Notes: a model not told the origin generated them from the sequence alone. A DNA stretch of 64,000 nt from Saprospiraceae bacterium (GCA_016719855.1 JADJYH010000041.1:1-64000), one strand, 5' to 3'. Shown: positions 51,580 through 60,850, counted from the stretch's first letter. Program-made: numbers and translations.

Positions 51580-51632
51580 TGATGAGTTATGAATTGTGCC
51601 TGATGAACTCATAACTCATCTCTCATAACCTC
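51580..51632. repeat. Word-repeat hairpin (ATGAGTT / AACTCAT)
   Basis: GATGAGTTATGAATTG and GAACTCATAACTCATCTCTCATAAC pair between convergent genes. Same words as at 21528..21586, 30 kb away. Confidence 0.7.
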
Positions 51633-52359
51633 AAATCGCCTTGTCCTTTTCCAGCAACTGGAACCCGTTCCCGTGGATGTTCACGATTTCGAGGTTGTCA
51701 TCCTCGGCGAGGTACTTGCGCAGCTTGGTGACGAACACGTCCATCGAGCGGGCAGTGAAGTAGTTGTCCTCGCCCCAGATTTTGGTCAGTGCCTCGTTGC
51801 GGGTCAGCACGTCGTTCATTTTGAGGGCAAACATCTTGAGCAAGGAAGCCTCCTTGGGTGAGAGCTTGTACTGCGGTTCGTTGGTACCGCCCTTGTCGAA
51901 AGTCAAGATGCGAAGCGGGTAGTTGAAATGGTATTTGCCAATGAAATACTCCCGTGCCTCTTCCTTTGGTTCTTCCTTCGGCTTGGTGCGCTTCAGGATG
52001 GCGCCGATGCGGAACAGCAGTTCCTCAGAGTTGAACGGCTTGGTGATGTAGTCGTCTGCCCCAATCTTGAAGCCTTGCAACACGTCCTCCTTCAAGGTCT
52101 TGGCGGTGAGGAAGATGATGGGGATGTTCTGGTCTTTTTCCCTGATTTCACGGGCCACGGTGAAGCCGTCTTTGCGGGGCATCATCACATCGAGGATGCA
52201 GAGGTCGAAGCTGCCCCTGTGGTAGCTTTCAATGCCCTTGATGCCGTCGTTGGCGAGGGTCACCTCGTAGTCGTTCATTTCGAGGTAGGAACGCAGCACG
52301 TCCCCGAAGTTTTGGTCGTCCTCGACCAGCAAGATATTTCCACGTGTGGTTGCTGACAT
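51631..52359 (-). CDS. OmpR-family response regulator
   Basis: 242 residues. Receiver with phosphoacceptor Asp57 (LCILDVMMPRKDG), Lys in DDYITKPF, and a winged-helix DNA-binding domain at about 145-235 (LSPKEASLLKMFALKMNDVLTRNEALTKIWGEDNYFTARSMDVFVTKLRKYL). Pairs with the kinase just upstream on the same strand. This pair is common in Bacteroidota; signal not known. Confidence 0.94.
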   Translation of the reverse strand: MSATTRGNILLVEDDQNFGDVLRSYLEMNDYEVTLANDGIKGIESYHRGSFDLCILDVMMPRKDGFTVAREIREKDQNIPIIFLTAKTLKEDVLQGFKIGADDYITKPFNSEELLFRIGAILKRTKPKEEPKEEAREYFIGKYHFNYPLRILTFDKGGTNEPQYKLSPKEASLLKMFALKMNDVLTRNEALTKIWGEDNYFTARSMDVFVTKLRKYLAEDDNLEIVNIHGNGFQLLEKDKAI

Positions 52360-52394
52360 TTTATTAGTGGTTTTTGAATTGTTGCTTTTGGAAA

Positions 52395-53916
52395 TCAGGC
52401 TTCGACCTTCGCTGGAAAAAACAGCACAAAACTACTCCCCTTCCCCAGTTCGCTCTTCACCTCCACCCGGCCCTTGTGGGCATCCATCATCGCCTTCACG
52501 TAACTGAGACCGAGGCCGAAGCCCTTCACGTCGTGGAGGTTGCCTGTATGCACCCGGTAAAATTTTTCGAAGATATGCTTCATCGCCTCCTTGCTCATGC
52601 CGATGCCCTTGTCGCTGACTATAACTTCGACACCGCCGGTCACATTGCGTGTAGCAACCGAAATTTCGGGGTTTTCGGGCGAATATTTGTTCGCATTGTC
52701 CAATAAGTTGTTGATTATGTTGGAGATATGCGTCATGTCGCCCTGCACAGTAGGCTGTGTGGCATGGAGGTTCGTGGACACCTTGCCGTCCCGTTTTTCC
52801 ACTTGGAGGCCGATGTAACCTACGCCATGGGTGATGACGTCGTGGATATTTACATCGCTGAGTTTTTATGTCAAAATCCTGGCGGTCAATCTGAGCCATT
52901 TGCAGCACTTTCTCCACTTGGTTGTTCATTCGCTTGTTTTCTTGGCGGATGATGTCGGTGAAGCGGCGGATCTTGTCCGGCGAGTTGATGACCATCGGGC
53001 TGGAAATGCTGTCGGAAGCAAGCGAGATGGTGGCAATGGGCGTCTTGAACTCGTGGGTCATGTTGTTGATGAAGTCATTCTTCATCTCCGACACCTTTTT
53101 TTGCTTGAAAATGACGGAGATCGTGTAGAAAAAGCAGAACAGGATGATGCCCGTGAAGATGATGGAACCGATGAGGTTCTTCAAAACAGAACTCCAGAGA
53201 AAGCTGCTTTTAGTGGGGAAAAATACCATCAGTAAGCCTGGCGTCTCCTTGTCCCGTTGGAACAGGCCGACCCTGTACTCGCTGTTGTTGAGGTTTTTGT
53301 AGCCTTCCAGCGTGGGCTGCGAGCGGCTGTCCTCCACGGTGTAGCGCCCGTCGGCGATGACGAAGCTCTTTTTGCGGTTGTCGAACACCCCGTAACGGAA
53401 CGGGATTTTAATGCCCTTGTCCTGAAACTCCTGCCTCAAGAACGAGCTCAACATATCCAGCTCGATACGCTCTGTGATAGGGGCGAGGTCGAGGCCCTGG
53501 GTGATGCTGACGAATTGCGAAAGCTTTTTTGCCCGGTCCGCTTGGCATTCGGAGCAGGTGCAGTTAGTGGCCGCTAAGGTAATTTCGATGAGCTGTTGCT
53601 TGGTGAGGTGGGTGTGGCCGCCCGAGCCATCTTCGTCTTCAATGGAGAAAGTGAGGCCGCCCATTTCAATCTGTTGCCGCACCTCTGACTGGTAGAAATC
53701 CTGTGCAAATCCGTTGTCAACATGCCGGTAAGCTTCCATTTCCTCCTCTTCCTCTAGCTTGTCGGCCACCTTGTTCAGGGCCGCCACCACCTGGTTGTTG
53801 AACTGCTCCTCATTGGCCTGGAGCGAGTCCACGACCCACTTCGCCTGCATGGCGGCGATGCCGATGAGCGCTGCGCTCATCAGGCCGATGATTAGCCAGA
53901 TTACTTTTTTGTTCAT
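52395..53916 (-). CDS. Sensor histidine kinase (frameshifted)
   Basis: About 506 residues when corrected. Transmembrane helix 1 near residues 5-22 (VIWLIIGLMSAALIGIAAM), a periplasmic domain with a possible metal or redox pair NCTCSECQAD, helix 2 near 250-272 (GSIIFTGIILFCFFYTISVIF), the H-box NNMTHEFKTPIATI, then after one extra A near 52866 the remaining ATPase domain DMTHISNIINNLLDNANKYSPENPEI, VSDKGIGMSKEAMKHIFEKF, VKGFGLGLSYV. The fragments are 52866..53916 and 52395..52866. The Cys pair C-x-C-x-x-C in the sensor domain is interesting. Confidence 0.88.
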
Positions 53917-53929
53917 TTTCCTAAAAAAT

Positions 53930-54196
53930 GGTCATTGGCCATTGAGTCATTTTTTTGGGTCAATGACTAAATGGCCTTTTCCATACTGCAAACATGACAA
54001 ATTTAACAATGGCAAATGCCAATCCCCTGTTTTAACTTAGAATTAACGCCAGTGACAAAAAAATCGGACGCCGCTGTTTTCGCCGTTCCTTTTACCTTTA
54101 GGCAAGTTATTATAAGTCAGACATCAGGCCAGAAATATTAGACCTGAGATGGGTGGTCGTCCAATGTCTATCGTCCAATATCTATCGTCTCAAAAA
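53930..54196. other. Gap with two word-repeat hairpins
   Basis: No gene. 53930..53985 has ATGGTCATTGGCCATTGAGTCA facing GGGTCAATGACTAAATGGCC. 54113..54196 has AGACATCAGGCCAGAAATATTAGACC facing GTCCAATGTCTATCGTCC and the same words again. Confidence 0.55.
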
Positions 54197-54198
54197 GC

Positions 54199-55296
54199 AT
54201 GAACCACTACACCTGGACATACCTCGGGGACGGCGGCAGAAACTACCGGGTCGGCTTGATGCACAGCCCCAAGACTGGGCATTTGCTCATTTACATCGGC
54301 TCCAAAATCGTTCAGGTTGACTTCAAAGTTTTCGAATCGAAGGAATACAGCTTTTTTATCGAAGAAGAACTGGTGCACATCAACCTTGAAAGGCGGGGCA
54401 ACGAAATGTACTTCACCTTCAACATTGACAAAAAAGCCGACACTCCCCGCAACCGTTTCAGACATGCGTTGGAGCGCAAACACTTCATTCAACTGCTAAT
54501 CTCTGTGGGAGTGCTTGCAGCGCTCGTTACAGCCATTGTTATTTGGGGCAACAATGCCAGGAAAAGCGAAACTGAACGGCTCGAAGAAATGCTGGCAAAA
54601 GGCAGCCGAGAAACCGTTGGCAGGGTTTTGATAAAAAAACTGGACAACGACCAATCCGAAATTTCCTACCAGTTCGTGGCTGGCTCGCAGACCATTACCA
54701 CCGTTTCGATGTTGCAGTCCGAGCCGCTGATTTTGTTGGTAAACCCAATGCCGCTGGAGCCGGGCGACGAGTTCCGGGTGCGTTACGCCACCAAAAAACC
54801 GCACGTTAACCAAATGCTTTTCAGCGAACCCACGCCCCACCAAATCGAAGTGTACAAGCAGCGGGCCGCCGCCAAACATGACCGACTAAACCCCGACGCC
54901 CCGCCCGGCATGACCAGTTGCTTTGTGCAAACAGCCTTTGAGCACGACAGCCTCCGGGCGCTGGCCGACATCTATTTTCAGGATACCAAACCAGGCTATA
55001 ACTTGGAGCACAACCTCGAAACTTACGCCAAACTAACTGCCGACAATGGCTTTTTGGCAAAAATGGGCCAAGTGTGGGCATCTCAAACCGCAAAACTGAG
55101 GCTGCATCGCCCCGATTTTTTACCTATTTTTGCCCTCCGAAATCTTGAATCCTTCAATCAAAATTGTCATTCCCGAAGGGGACCTAATCCTTCAAACCTT
55201 GGAGAAACTAGCCCAACATATCGAAGCGCTGGTCTTCGCAGCCGACTCCCCGCTCTCGCCCGACGACATCCGGCAGGTGCTGGACGAGGCATTTGA
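54199..55296 (+). CDS. Membrane-anchored protein of unknown function
   Basis: An N-terminal beta-rich region (HYTWTYLGDGGRNYRVGLMHSPKTGHLLIYIGSKIVQVDF) with a look of small FHA- or PilZ-like sandwiches, a transmembrane helix at about 100-120 (FIQLLISVGVLAALVTAIVIW), and a second domain with VRYATKKPHVNQMLFSEPTPHQIEVYKQRA. Residues after about 300 overlap the start of scpB in another frame, so the true end is probably near 55100. No function assigned. Confidence 0.65.
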   Translation: MNHYTWTYLGDGGRNYRVGLMHSPKTGHLLIYIGSKIVQVDFKVFESKEYSFFIEEELVHINLERRGNEMYFTFNIDKKADTPRNRFRHALERKHFIQLLISVGVLAALVTAIVIWGNNARKSETERLEEMLAKGSRETVGRVLIKKLDNDQSEISYQFVAGSQTITTVSMLQSEPLILLVNPMPLEPGDEFRVRYATKKPHVNQMLFSEPTPHQIEVYKQRAAAKHDRLNPDAPPGMTSCFVQTAFEHDSLRALADIYFQDTKPGYNLEHNLETYAKLTADNGFLAKMGQVWASQTAKLRLHRPDFLPIFALRNLESFNQNCHSRRGPNPSNLGETSPTYRSAGLRSRLPALARRHPAGAGRGI

Positions 55297-55803
55297 GACC
55301 GAGTTCACCCCCGAAGACGTGGCCGCTGCCATCGCCGAGGTGAAGGCCCGCTATGCCGACGACGACTTCGCCATCGAGCTGGTGCAAATCGCTGGCGGCC
55401 TGCAGTTCATGACCAAGGGCGCCTACCACGCCGTCATCGGCACTTGGCTCAAACAGACGACCAAAAAGCGCCTCTCGCAGGCTGCCATTGAAACACTGTC
55501 AATCATTGCCTACAAGCAGCCGGTGTCCAAGACCGAAATCGAGCAATCAGGGGCGTTAGCAGCGACTACTCCCTGCAAAAACTTCTGGAGAAAGAACTTG
55601 TTTCCATAACCGGGCGCAGCGACGGACCGGGTAGGCCACTGCTCTACGGCACAAGCATTAAGTTCATGGACTACTTTGGCCTCAAGGACCTCAGCGACCT
55701 GCCAAAGCCCAAAGACTTCAAAGACCCCGACCAAGAGATTGGGGAACGGGCGCCGATTGAGGAAGAGGTGGGTGGTGATTCGGGATTGGTGCCAAGTGAG
55801 TAG
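55130..55803 (+). CDS. scpB: Segregation and condensation protein ScpB (frameshifted)
   Basis: The kleisin-associated protein of the Smc-ScpAB condensin. Two winged helices: LAQHIEALVFAADSPLSPDDIRQVL and RLSQAAIETLSIIAYKQPVSKTEIEQ, then after one missing A near 55544 IRGVSSDYSLQKLLEKELVSITGRSDGPGRPLLYGTS and YFGLKDLSDLPK, the usual C-terminus. Corrected length about 224. The exact start is uncertain; ATG 55130 is the earliest that is close. The longest single frame is 55130..55609. Confidence 0.88.
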
Positions 55804-55861
55804 GCATGGTCATTCCGTCTCTACTTTTGACTTTCTCCCTTTAATTTTTTACTTTTAAAAA

Positions 55862-56385
55862 ATGCAAACAGTCGAACAACCTTTGGTAAACCGAGTGGCA
55901 TCCAGCGGACTGGTGACGCTCAAGTTGGAGGAGTTTTTTCCGAAGGAGGAAATGGCCAGTTTTGACCTGAAGGATTATCTGTTCATGGGCCTGATTCTGA
56001 AGGAAAAAGACTTTCGGGAGGCACTAACCAACCACGACTGGGCGCAGTACATGATGGCAAAAATCTTGCTGTTTTTTGCTCCGCAGATGCCATCATCCCC
56101 GTATGGGCGTACATGCTGGTGACGGCGTACGCTGCGCCATTTGCCACTGATATTTTCCAAGGTACGCCGGAGGAGTTTCACAAGCATATTTTTCAAAAAG
56201 CCCTCGACGAAGTGGACGCTGCGCAATATGCCGGCCAACGCATCGTCATTAAAGGGTGCAGTGACCACCCGGTGCCACCCTCGGCCTACGTTGAGTTGAC
56301 CCGCAAGCTGCAACCCCACGCCCAAAGCATCATGTTCGGCGAGCCTTGCTCCACTGTGCCTATTTACAAGAAACCGAAATCGTGA
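55862..56385 (+). CDS. DUF2480 family protein (frameshifted)
   Basis: About 173 residues of a conserved Bacteroidota protein. VNRVASSGLVTLKLEEFFP and LFMGLILKEKDFREAL come in the first frame; after a break near 56060, CSADAIIPVWAYMLVTAYAAPFA and KGCSDHPVPPSAYVELTRKL, SIMFGEPCSTVPIYKK follow in the next. Three conserved Cys could bind metal. The function of the family is unknown. Follows scpB in a possible operon. Confidence 0.85.
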
Positions 56386-56483
56386 ATTTGGCGTGTTGGC
56401 GACTTGGGTGTTGGGTGTTGGGGACTGTGCAAAAACACCTGACCCGCCCAAAACGCCAGCAAGCCAAAACGCCAGCAAGCCAC
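56386..56483. repeat. Word-repeat region (TTGGCG / CGCCAA)
   Basis: GGCGTGTTGGCGACTTGGGTGTTGGG on the left, AAAACGCCAGCAAGCCAAAACGCCAGCAAGCC on the right. It is immediately upstream of the transglycosylase ATG. Confidence 0.6.
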
Positions 56484-56490
56484 ACCGTCT

Positions 56491-57384
56491 ATGAAAAATT
56501 CTATAAAATACTACCTCGCCATCCTCGTAGCATTTGCCACGGTGGCCATTTTCACATCCTACACGCCTGAGCCCGTTTTTGGTACTCAGGAGGCCGTAAT
56601 CATCCCGCACGTGCAGCCGACGGACGAGTTTTGGTTTGCCGGAGAACGAATCCCGGTCGAAAACTTCGATGTGCGGGAGCGGCTGGAACGAGAGCTGATT
56701 ATCAATTCCTATCGCCATTCTCACACGATTTTGAACCTAAAAAACAGCGCCCGGTACTTCCCGGTGATGGAAAAAATATTGAAGGAAAACGGATTGCCCG
56801 ACGACTTCAAATACCTCGCCGTGGCTGAGAGCGACCTCCGCAACGCCACGTCCAGCGCAGGGGCGAAGGGCATTTGGCAGTTCATGGAAGGTACTGCGGG
56901 TGACTACGGGATGGAGGTGAGCAAGGAGGTGGACGAGCGCCTGCACCTCGAAAAATCAACTCGTGCCGCCTGCAAATACTTGAAGCGGTACAAGGAGCAA
57001 TTGGGCACTTGGTCGCTGGTGGCTGCCGCCTACAACATGGGCCCGACCGGCCTGCGCAACGAGATGGAAAGCCAAAAAACCGACAACTTCTACGACCTGA
57101 ACCTCAGCGAGGAAACCAACCGCTACATCTTTCGGCTCGTGGCCATCAAGCACGTGATGGAGCATCCAGAACAATATGGCTTCGACCTGCGCAACGAGCA
57201 AATGTACCCACCCCTCGACAACTTCGCCCTCGTCACGGTGGACAGCTCCATCGCAAACCTCGGCGAATTTGCCCAACAGTACGGCACCAGCTACCGGATG
57301 CTAAAAGTGTTCAACCCTTGGCTCAAGGACAACAAGCTCACGAACCCTAAAAGGAAGGTATACGACATTAAGATTCCGAAGTAG
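56491..57384 (+). CDS. Lytic transglycosylase
   Basis: 297 residues. Signal-anchor helix ILVAFATVAIFTSY; SLT catalytic domain at about 85-235, catalytic Glu113 in LAVAESDLRNA, followed by GAKGIWQFMEGTAGDYGM and AAAYNMGPTGLRN. C-terminal LysM-like part (LGEFAQQYGTSYRMLKVFNPWL) for binding peptidoglycan. MltD type. It cleaves the glycan strands of the cell wall with 1,6-anhydro ends. Confidence 0.92.
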   Translation: MKNSIKYYLAILVAFATVAIFTSYTPEPVFGTQEAVIIPHVQPTDEFWFAGERIPVENFDVRERLERELIINSYRHSHTILNLKNSARYFPVMEKILKENGLPDDFKYLAVAESDLRNATSSAGAKGIWQFMEGTAGDYGMEVSKEVDERLHLEKSTRAACKYLKRYKEQLGTWSLVAAAYNMGPTGLRNEMESQKTDNFYDLNLSEETNRYIFRLVAIKHVMEHPEQYGFDLRNEQMYPPLDNFALVTVDSSIANLGEFAQQYGTSYRMLKVFNPWLKDNKLTNPKRKVYDIKIPK

Positions 57385-57403
57385 GAAGCATTGCGAAGCG
57401 GAC

Positions 57404-57451
57404 AAAAAAAAAGTCCCGAAGCAAGCTGAAAACTCAGGTTTGCTTCGGGAC
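57404..57451 (-). terminator. Minus-strand intrinsic terminator
   Basis: GTCCCGAAGCAA and TTGCTTCGGGAC form a perfect 12-bp stem, with nine A's on the + strand side (57404..57412), i.e. a T-run after the stem on the minus strand. It would end a minus transcript coming from the HtrA region. Confidence 0.82.
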
Positions 57452-57567
57452 GCTAAGGTGAATTTTTGTTCAGTTCTGTTAGGCGAAAGCCCTTCGTTCA
57501 CCGAAAATTATACGGGATAGTGCCTTCTTGGCAGTGAACGACAATAAGATGCTGCTTTAACAATTAG

Positions 57568-57585
57568 AATTGTGACAATACAATT
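57568..57585. promoter_or_regulatory. Palindrome AATTGT-N6-ACAATT
   Basis: AATTGTGACAATACAATT in the A/T-rich gap between the transglycosylase and HtrA genes has operator-like symmetry. It lies upstream of the minus-strand terminator at 57404 and could belong to a promoter on that strand. Confidence 0.35.
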
Positions 57586-57617
57586 ATTGGGTACAAAATA
57601 CATGCCAGTAAAATTTA

Positions 57618-57658
57618 ATTCAAAAGGCCGATGCAAATGCTGCATCGGCCTTTTGAAT
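57618..57658 (-). terminator. Long hairpin after the true end of the HtrA gene
   Basis: ATTCAAAAGGCCGATGCA and its exact reverse complement (18 bp each) around AATGC, with A- and T-runs inside the arms and an A/T-rich flank. It currently lies inside the HtrA frame because of a one-base insertion near 57735. Confidence 0.7.
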
Positions 57659-58804
57659 GTTTTTGGGCAGTGAGGTAACGGTGCGCGTTCCTAATCTTCG
57701 GATTCCATTCCTCGAAGCTTCACTTCGCCCTTTCGGAATGTTGCGGCCATTCCGAATGATATCCAGTGCCACGGTGTCGCCAGGGCGGAACCGTGCGATT
57801 TGCTCCTGCAATTCTGGTACGGAGGCAGTTTTTATACCGTTCACACCAATGATGATGTCGTTCATTTCAAGGCCAGCCTCAGCGGCACCGCTGCCTGCGT
57901 CCACCGTTCGGATGAGCACACCCTCGACGTCGCCGAGGTTGAAATCGGCAGCGATTTCATTGTCAACGTCCTTGATGCGGACGCCCAGTAGGGCACGTTG
58001 TGCCATGCCAAATTCCTTCAGGTCACGCATGATTTTCTGCACCAAATTGGACGGGATGGCGAAGGAATAGCCTTCGTAAGCGCCTGTTTCGCTCATGATG
58101 GCAGCGTTGATGCCCACCAGTTCGCCCCGCATGTTGACGAGGGCGCCACCGCTGTTGCCGGGATTTACCACGGCATCAGTCTGGATGAAGCTCTCGATAG
58201 TATATAATCCTTGTAGGATGTTGATGTCTCGACCCTTGGCGCTCACGATGCCCGCCGTGACGGTGGAGCTAAGGTTAAACGGGTTGCCCACAGCCAGCAC
58301 CCATTGCCCCACTTGCACGTTGTCGGAGTTGGCATAGACAAGGGGCTTGAGGCCGTTGGCTTCAATTTTCAGCAGTGCTAGGTCGGTGTAGGGGTCCTTG
58401 CCGACAACGGTCGCCTTGTAAATCCTTTTGTTTTGCAGTGAAACCTCCACCTTGCCCCCGCCTTCAATTACGTGGTTGTTGGTGATAATGTAGCCGTCTT
58501 GGGATATGATGACGCCTGACCCGCCAGCCGTTGGCTCAGTAGTGTTGCGGCTGGTAACGGTGATGTTCACAACGGCTTGGGTGGCGGTGTTGGCCGTTTC
58601 CACGAAATCTTCAGGGATATAGAAATTCCCGGTAGGCTTGGCGTTTACAGGCGCAGAAAAGTCGTAGCTGGCCAGCTTGACATTGGGGTTTGTTTGTTCT
58701 GAAAGTTCTGCTTGCACAGTGCCTTTCAGTCCATTAAAGAGGAAAAGGCTAAATGCTGCATTGAGCAGCAGCGTGGCTGCGATGGCGATTCCAATTTTTT
58801 TCAT
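57620..58804 (-). CDS. HtrA/DegP-type serine protease
   Basis: A periplasmic quality-control protease. Signal anchor at about 1-25; trypsin-like domain with His111 (ITNNHVIEGG), Asp141 (DPYTDLALLKI) and Ser218 (NPGNSGGALVN); one PDZ domain at about 280-370 (LGVRIKDVDNEIAADFNLG, GLEMNDIIIGVNG). An extra C near 57735 turns the expected ending KGEVKLRGMESED into an unrelated 34-residue tail that runs into the hairpin; the likely true stop is TAG at 57691..57693. Length then about 373, normal for one-PDZ HtrA proteins. Confidence 0.92.
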   Translation of the reverse strand: MKKIGIAIAATLLLNAAFSLFLFNGLKGTVQAELSEQTNPNVKLASYDFSAPVNAKPTGNFYIPEDFVETANTATQAVVNITVTSRNTTEPTAGGSGVIISQDGYIITNNHVIEGGGKVEVSLQNKRIYKATVVGKDPYTDLALLKIEANGLKPLVYANSDNVQVGQWVLAVGNPFNLSSTVTAGIVSAKGRDINILQGLYTIESFIQTDAVVNPGNSGGALVNMRGELVGINAAIMSETGAYEGYSFAIPSNLVQKIMRDLKEFGMAQRALLGVRIKDVDNEIAADFNLGDVEGVLIRTVDAGSGAAEAGLEMNDIIIGVNGIKTASVPELQEQIARFRPGDTVALDIIRNGRNIPKGRSEASRNGIRRLGTRTVTSLPKNIQKADAAFASAF

Positions 58805-59163
58805 GAAGTCACAAAGTTTCGGGTGATTAACATTGGGTTGAAACTGATTGGCCGTTGGAGGTGTAAAAGATTGATAACCAGGTTTTTAAAACAGTTATTA
58901 TCAAAACAAAACGATGCCGTAACATAAAAGGCATCCTTATAACTGCTTTTTCAGCAAAAAAATTTTTCTTGGAAAAGGAAAACCGAAAGCAATAGCGGGT
59001 TATTCTACAAAACAGCCAATTTTTTTTGAATAATGCACGGTCTGGGCAGACGAACGGCTGTAAAAAATTGTTAAAGGTGGGTTTTGGCGTATTGGGCAGT
59101 TGGCGAGTTGGCGCATTGGGGCAGGCCATACCTAACACGCCAACACGCCAACTCTCCAATTTG
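58805..59163. other. Gap upstream of the HtrA gene with a word-repeat hairpin
   Basis: No gene supported. The part near 58805-58980 is A/T-rich and presumably holds the HtrA promoter; GATGCC at 58913 and GGCATC at 58929 make a small hairpin. 59081..59160 has TTGGGCAGTTGGCGAGTTGGCGCATTGG facing ACACGCCAACACGCCAACTCTCCAA, of the same style as 56386. Confidence 0.5.
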
Positions 59164-60036
59164 CTATTTCTTCACTTTCACATAAAACCGCTTGTCCACG
59201 GAAAACTCGTCCAACGAGCTCAGTTTGCAAGCAGCCGATTGGCGCTCTGTGGTGGGGCGTATCCAGCTCCATTTGCCGGGTTCGAGCTGCACGAGTAGCG
59301 GAAGGTCAAATCCTTTCACGCAATTTATCCAGCGATATTGAAGCTGCTTTTCACGGTCTTTTTTTGCCTTTTTTTCCACCATGCTGACTTCCAAAAAGGG
59401 AATGTCCGTGGTGCGCAGGTACTGGTCGAATACCTTGGAAAAATCAATTCCCGCTTCTTTCGAAACGTAGTCTTCCACCTGTTTGGTAGTCACGGTCTGG
59501 TGCCAAAAAGTCTTGTTCAACCCACGAAGTATCTGTCGGAATTTTTCATCGTCTTCAATCACCGAACGGATGGTGTGCAACATGCTGCCGCCCTTGTAAT
59601 ACATATCGCCGCTGCCCTCCTTGTTTACGCTGTAATGGCCGATGATGGGTTCCCGATTGCCGATGAGCGCCCGGCAGCCGACGTTGTAGGTGGTGGCGAA
59701 TTCCTCGCCCACCTCGCAACCCGTATAAAGCGTTTCGGAGTAGTTGGTGAAGCCCTCGTGTACCCACATGTCGGCGACATCTTTGCTCGAAATATTGTTG
59801 CCAAACCACTCGTGCCCCGACTCGTGTACGAGGATAAAGTCCCATTTCAGTCCTACGCCCGTGTCCGAGAGGTCACGCCCCCGATAGCCGTTTTGGTAGC
59901 CATTACCGTAGGCCACGGCGCTTTGGTGCTCCATGCCGAGGTGCGGCGACTCGACAAGTTTATACCCGTCTTCATAAAATGGGTATGGGCCAAACCAATG
60001 CTCGAAGCAGCGCAGCATCTTCGGTGTTTCTGTCAA
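59164..60036 (-). CDS. M1 family aminopeptidase, catalytic C-terminal part
   Basis: Second part of a gene that starts at 60814. GMEHQSAVAYGNGYQNGY is the substrate-binding loop (GxMEN type, with His for Asn); the zinc site is HESGHEWFGNNISSKDVADMWVHEGF (HExxH-18x-E). A typical M1 C-terminal beta domain ends it (QYRWINCVKGFDLPLLVQLEPGKW). It removes N-terminal residues from peptides. Homology continues upstream to about 60066 in other frames. Confidence 0.88.
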   Translation of the reverse strand: MTETPKMLRCFEHWFGPYPFYEDGYKLVESPHLGMEHQSAVAYGNGYQNGYRGRDLSDTGVGLKWDFILVHESGHEWFGNNISSKDVADMWVHEGFTNYSETLYTGCEVGEEFATTYNVGCRALIGNREPIIGHYSVNKEGSGDMYYKGGSMLHTIRSVIEDDEKFRQILRGLNKTFWHQTVTTKQVEDYVSKEAGIDFSKVFDQYLRTTDIPFLEVSMVEKKAKKDREKQLQYRWINCVKGFDLPLLVQLEPGKWSWIRPTTERQSAACKLSSLDEFSVDKRFYVKVKK

Positions 60037-60070
60037 AAACCGGGACTTCGCCTTCTCAAATTATAGTCCA

Positions 60071-60814
60071 TCACCCAAAAATCAAGGGCAGGCTGCCCGC
60101 TTCACCGATATAAAAATCCTCGAAGTGCTTGTAAAATCCGACGTAGGGAATCAGGTTATAATTGTTGATGGGGTTCACCACGGCCCAGGAGTAGGTGGCC
60201 GTGCCGTTGCCGTTGTCCGTGCGGCTGCGCAGGCGGCCATTGGCCACGCCCACCAGCGGCTGCGGGCAGGTGATGTGCAGGGCGGCGCTGTCCGGCTCGT
60301 CGTATTGGTGGTCCTTGTTCGGATACCAGATGCTCGGCCCCACGCCTTGGCAGGCCACAGAGACCCACGGCCGGCTCTCCACGTCCTTGCCCCAGATGAC
60401 GCCGCCGTCCCAAGGTGGACGGTTGGCGACGGTGGGCTTGCCGTGGTAGTACAGGCTGATTTTTCGGAGGCTCCCCTGCTTCTGCGCCGAGTTCAGTTGG
60501 ATGAAATAAGCGATGCCATCCTGCTGCCAAACCAGTCGCTTGCCGTCCTGCACGGCGCTGTCGAGCAAGAGCAGGGCCATCAAGTCAATTTGCAAGCGGG
60601 CTTGTTCGTTTTTCAGCACCTCGTACGTGATGGTGTTCCAGCCGCTGATGCCTTGGTTTTCGATGTCGAAAGCCACGTGCAGGTCGTAGTGGCGGGCATC
60701 CCACCAAGCCCGTTCTGGGGTGATGGAACCACGGAGCGTATCGGCGTGGGTGAAGGTTTGCCCCAGCGAAAATAACGGCAGCAATATTGCTACCCACAAA
60801 AATTTATGTTTCAT
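60071..60814 (-). CDS. M1 family aminopeptidase, N-terminal part
   Basis: Signal peptide MKHKFLWVAILLPLFSLGQ; beta-saddle N-terminal domain of M1 enzymes (RHYDLHVAFDIENQGISGWNTITYEVL, WVSVACQGVGPSIWYPNKDHQYDEPDSAALHITCP). Two breaks lie between this part and the catalytic part, near 60072 (expected LPLDFWVMDYNL) and near 60055. Secreted or periplasmic. Confidence 0.87.
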   Translation of the reverse strand: MKHKFLWVAILLPLFSLGQTFTHADTLRGSITPERAWWDARHYDLHVAFDIENQGISGWNTITYEVLKNEQARLQIDLMALLLLDSAVQDGKRLVWQQDGIAYFIQLNSAQKQGSLRKISLYYHGKPTVANRPPWDGGVIWGKDVESRPWVSVACQGVGPSIWYPNKDHQYDEPDSAALHITCPQPLVGVANGRLRSRTDNGNGTATYSWAVVNPINNYNLIPYVGFYKHFEDFYIGEAGSLPLIFG

Positions 60815-60850
60815 TTTCCAATTTTTTGCCATCAAAATCATTCCCCCAAC

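Noticed and set aside
57451..57600. Possible tRNA or 6S RNA in the gap on the minus strand
   Set aside because: No cloverleaf or CCA end, and no clear long-range 5'-3' pairing as in 6S RNA; kept only as a possible transcript.
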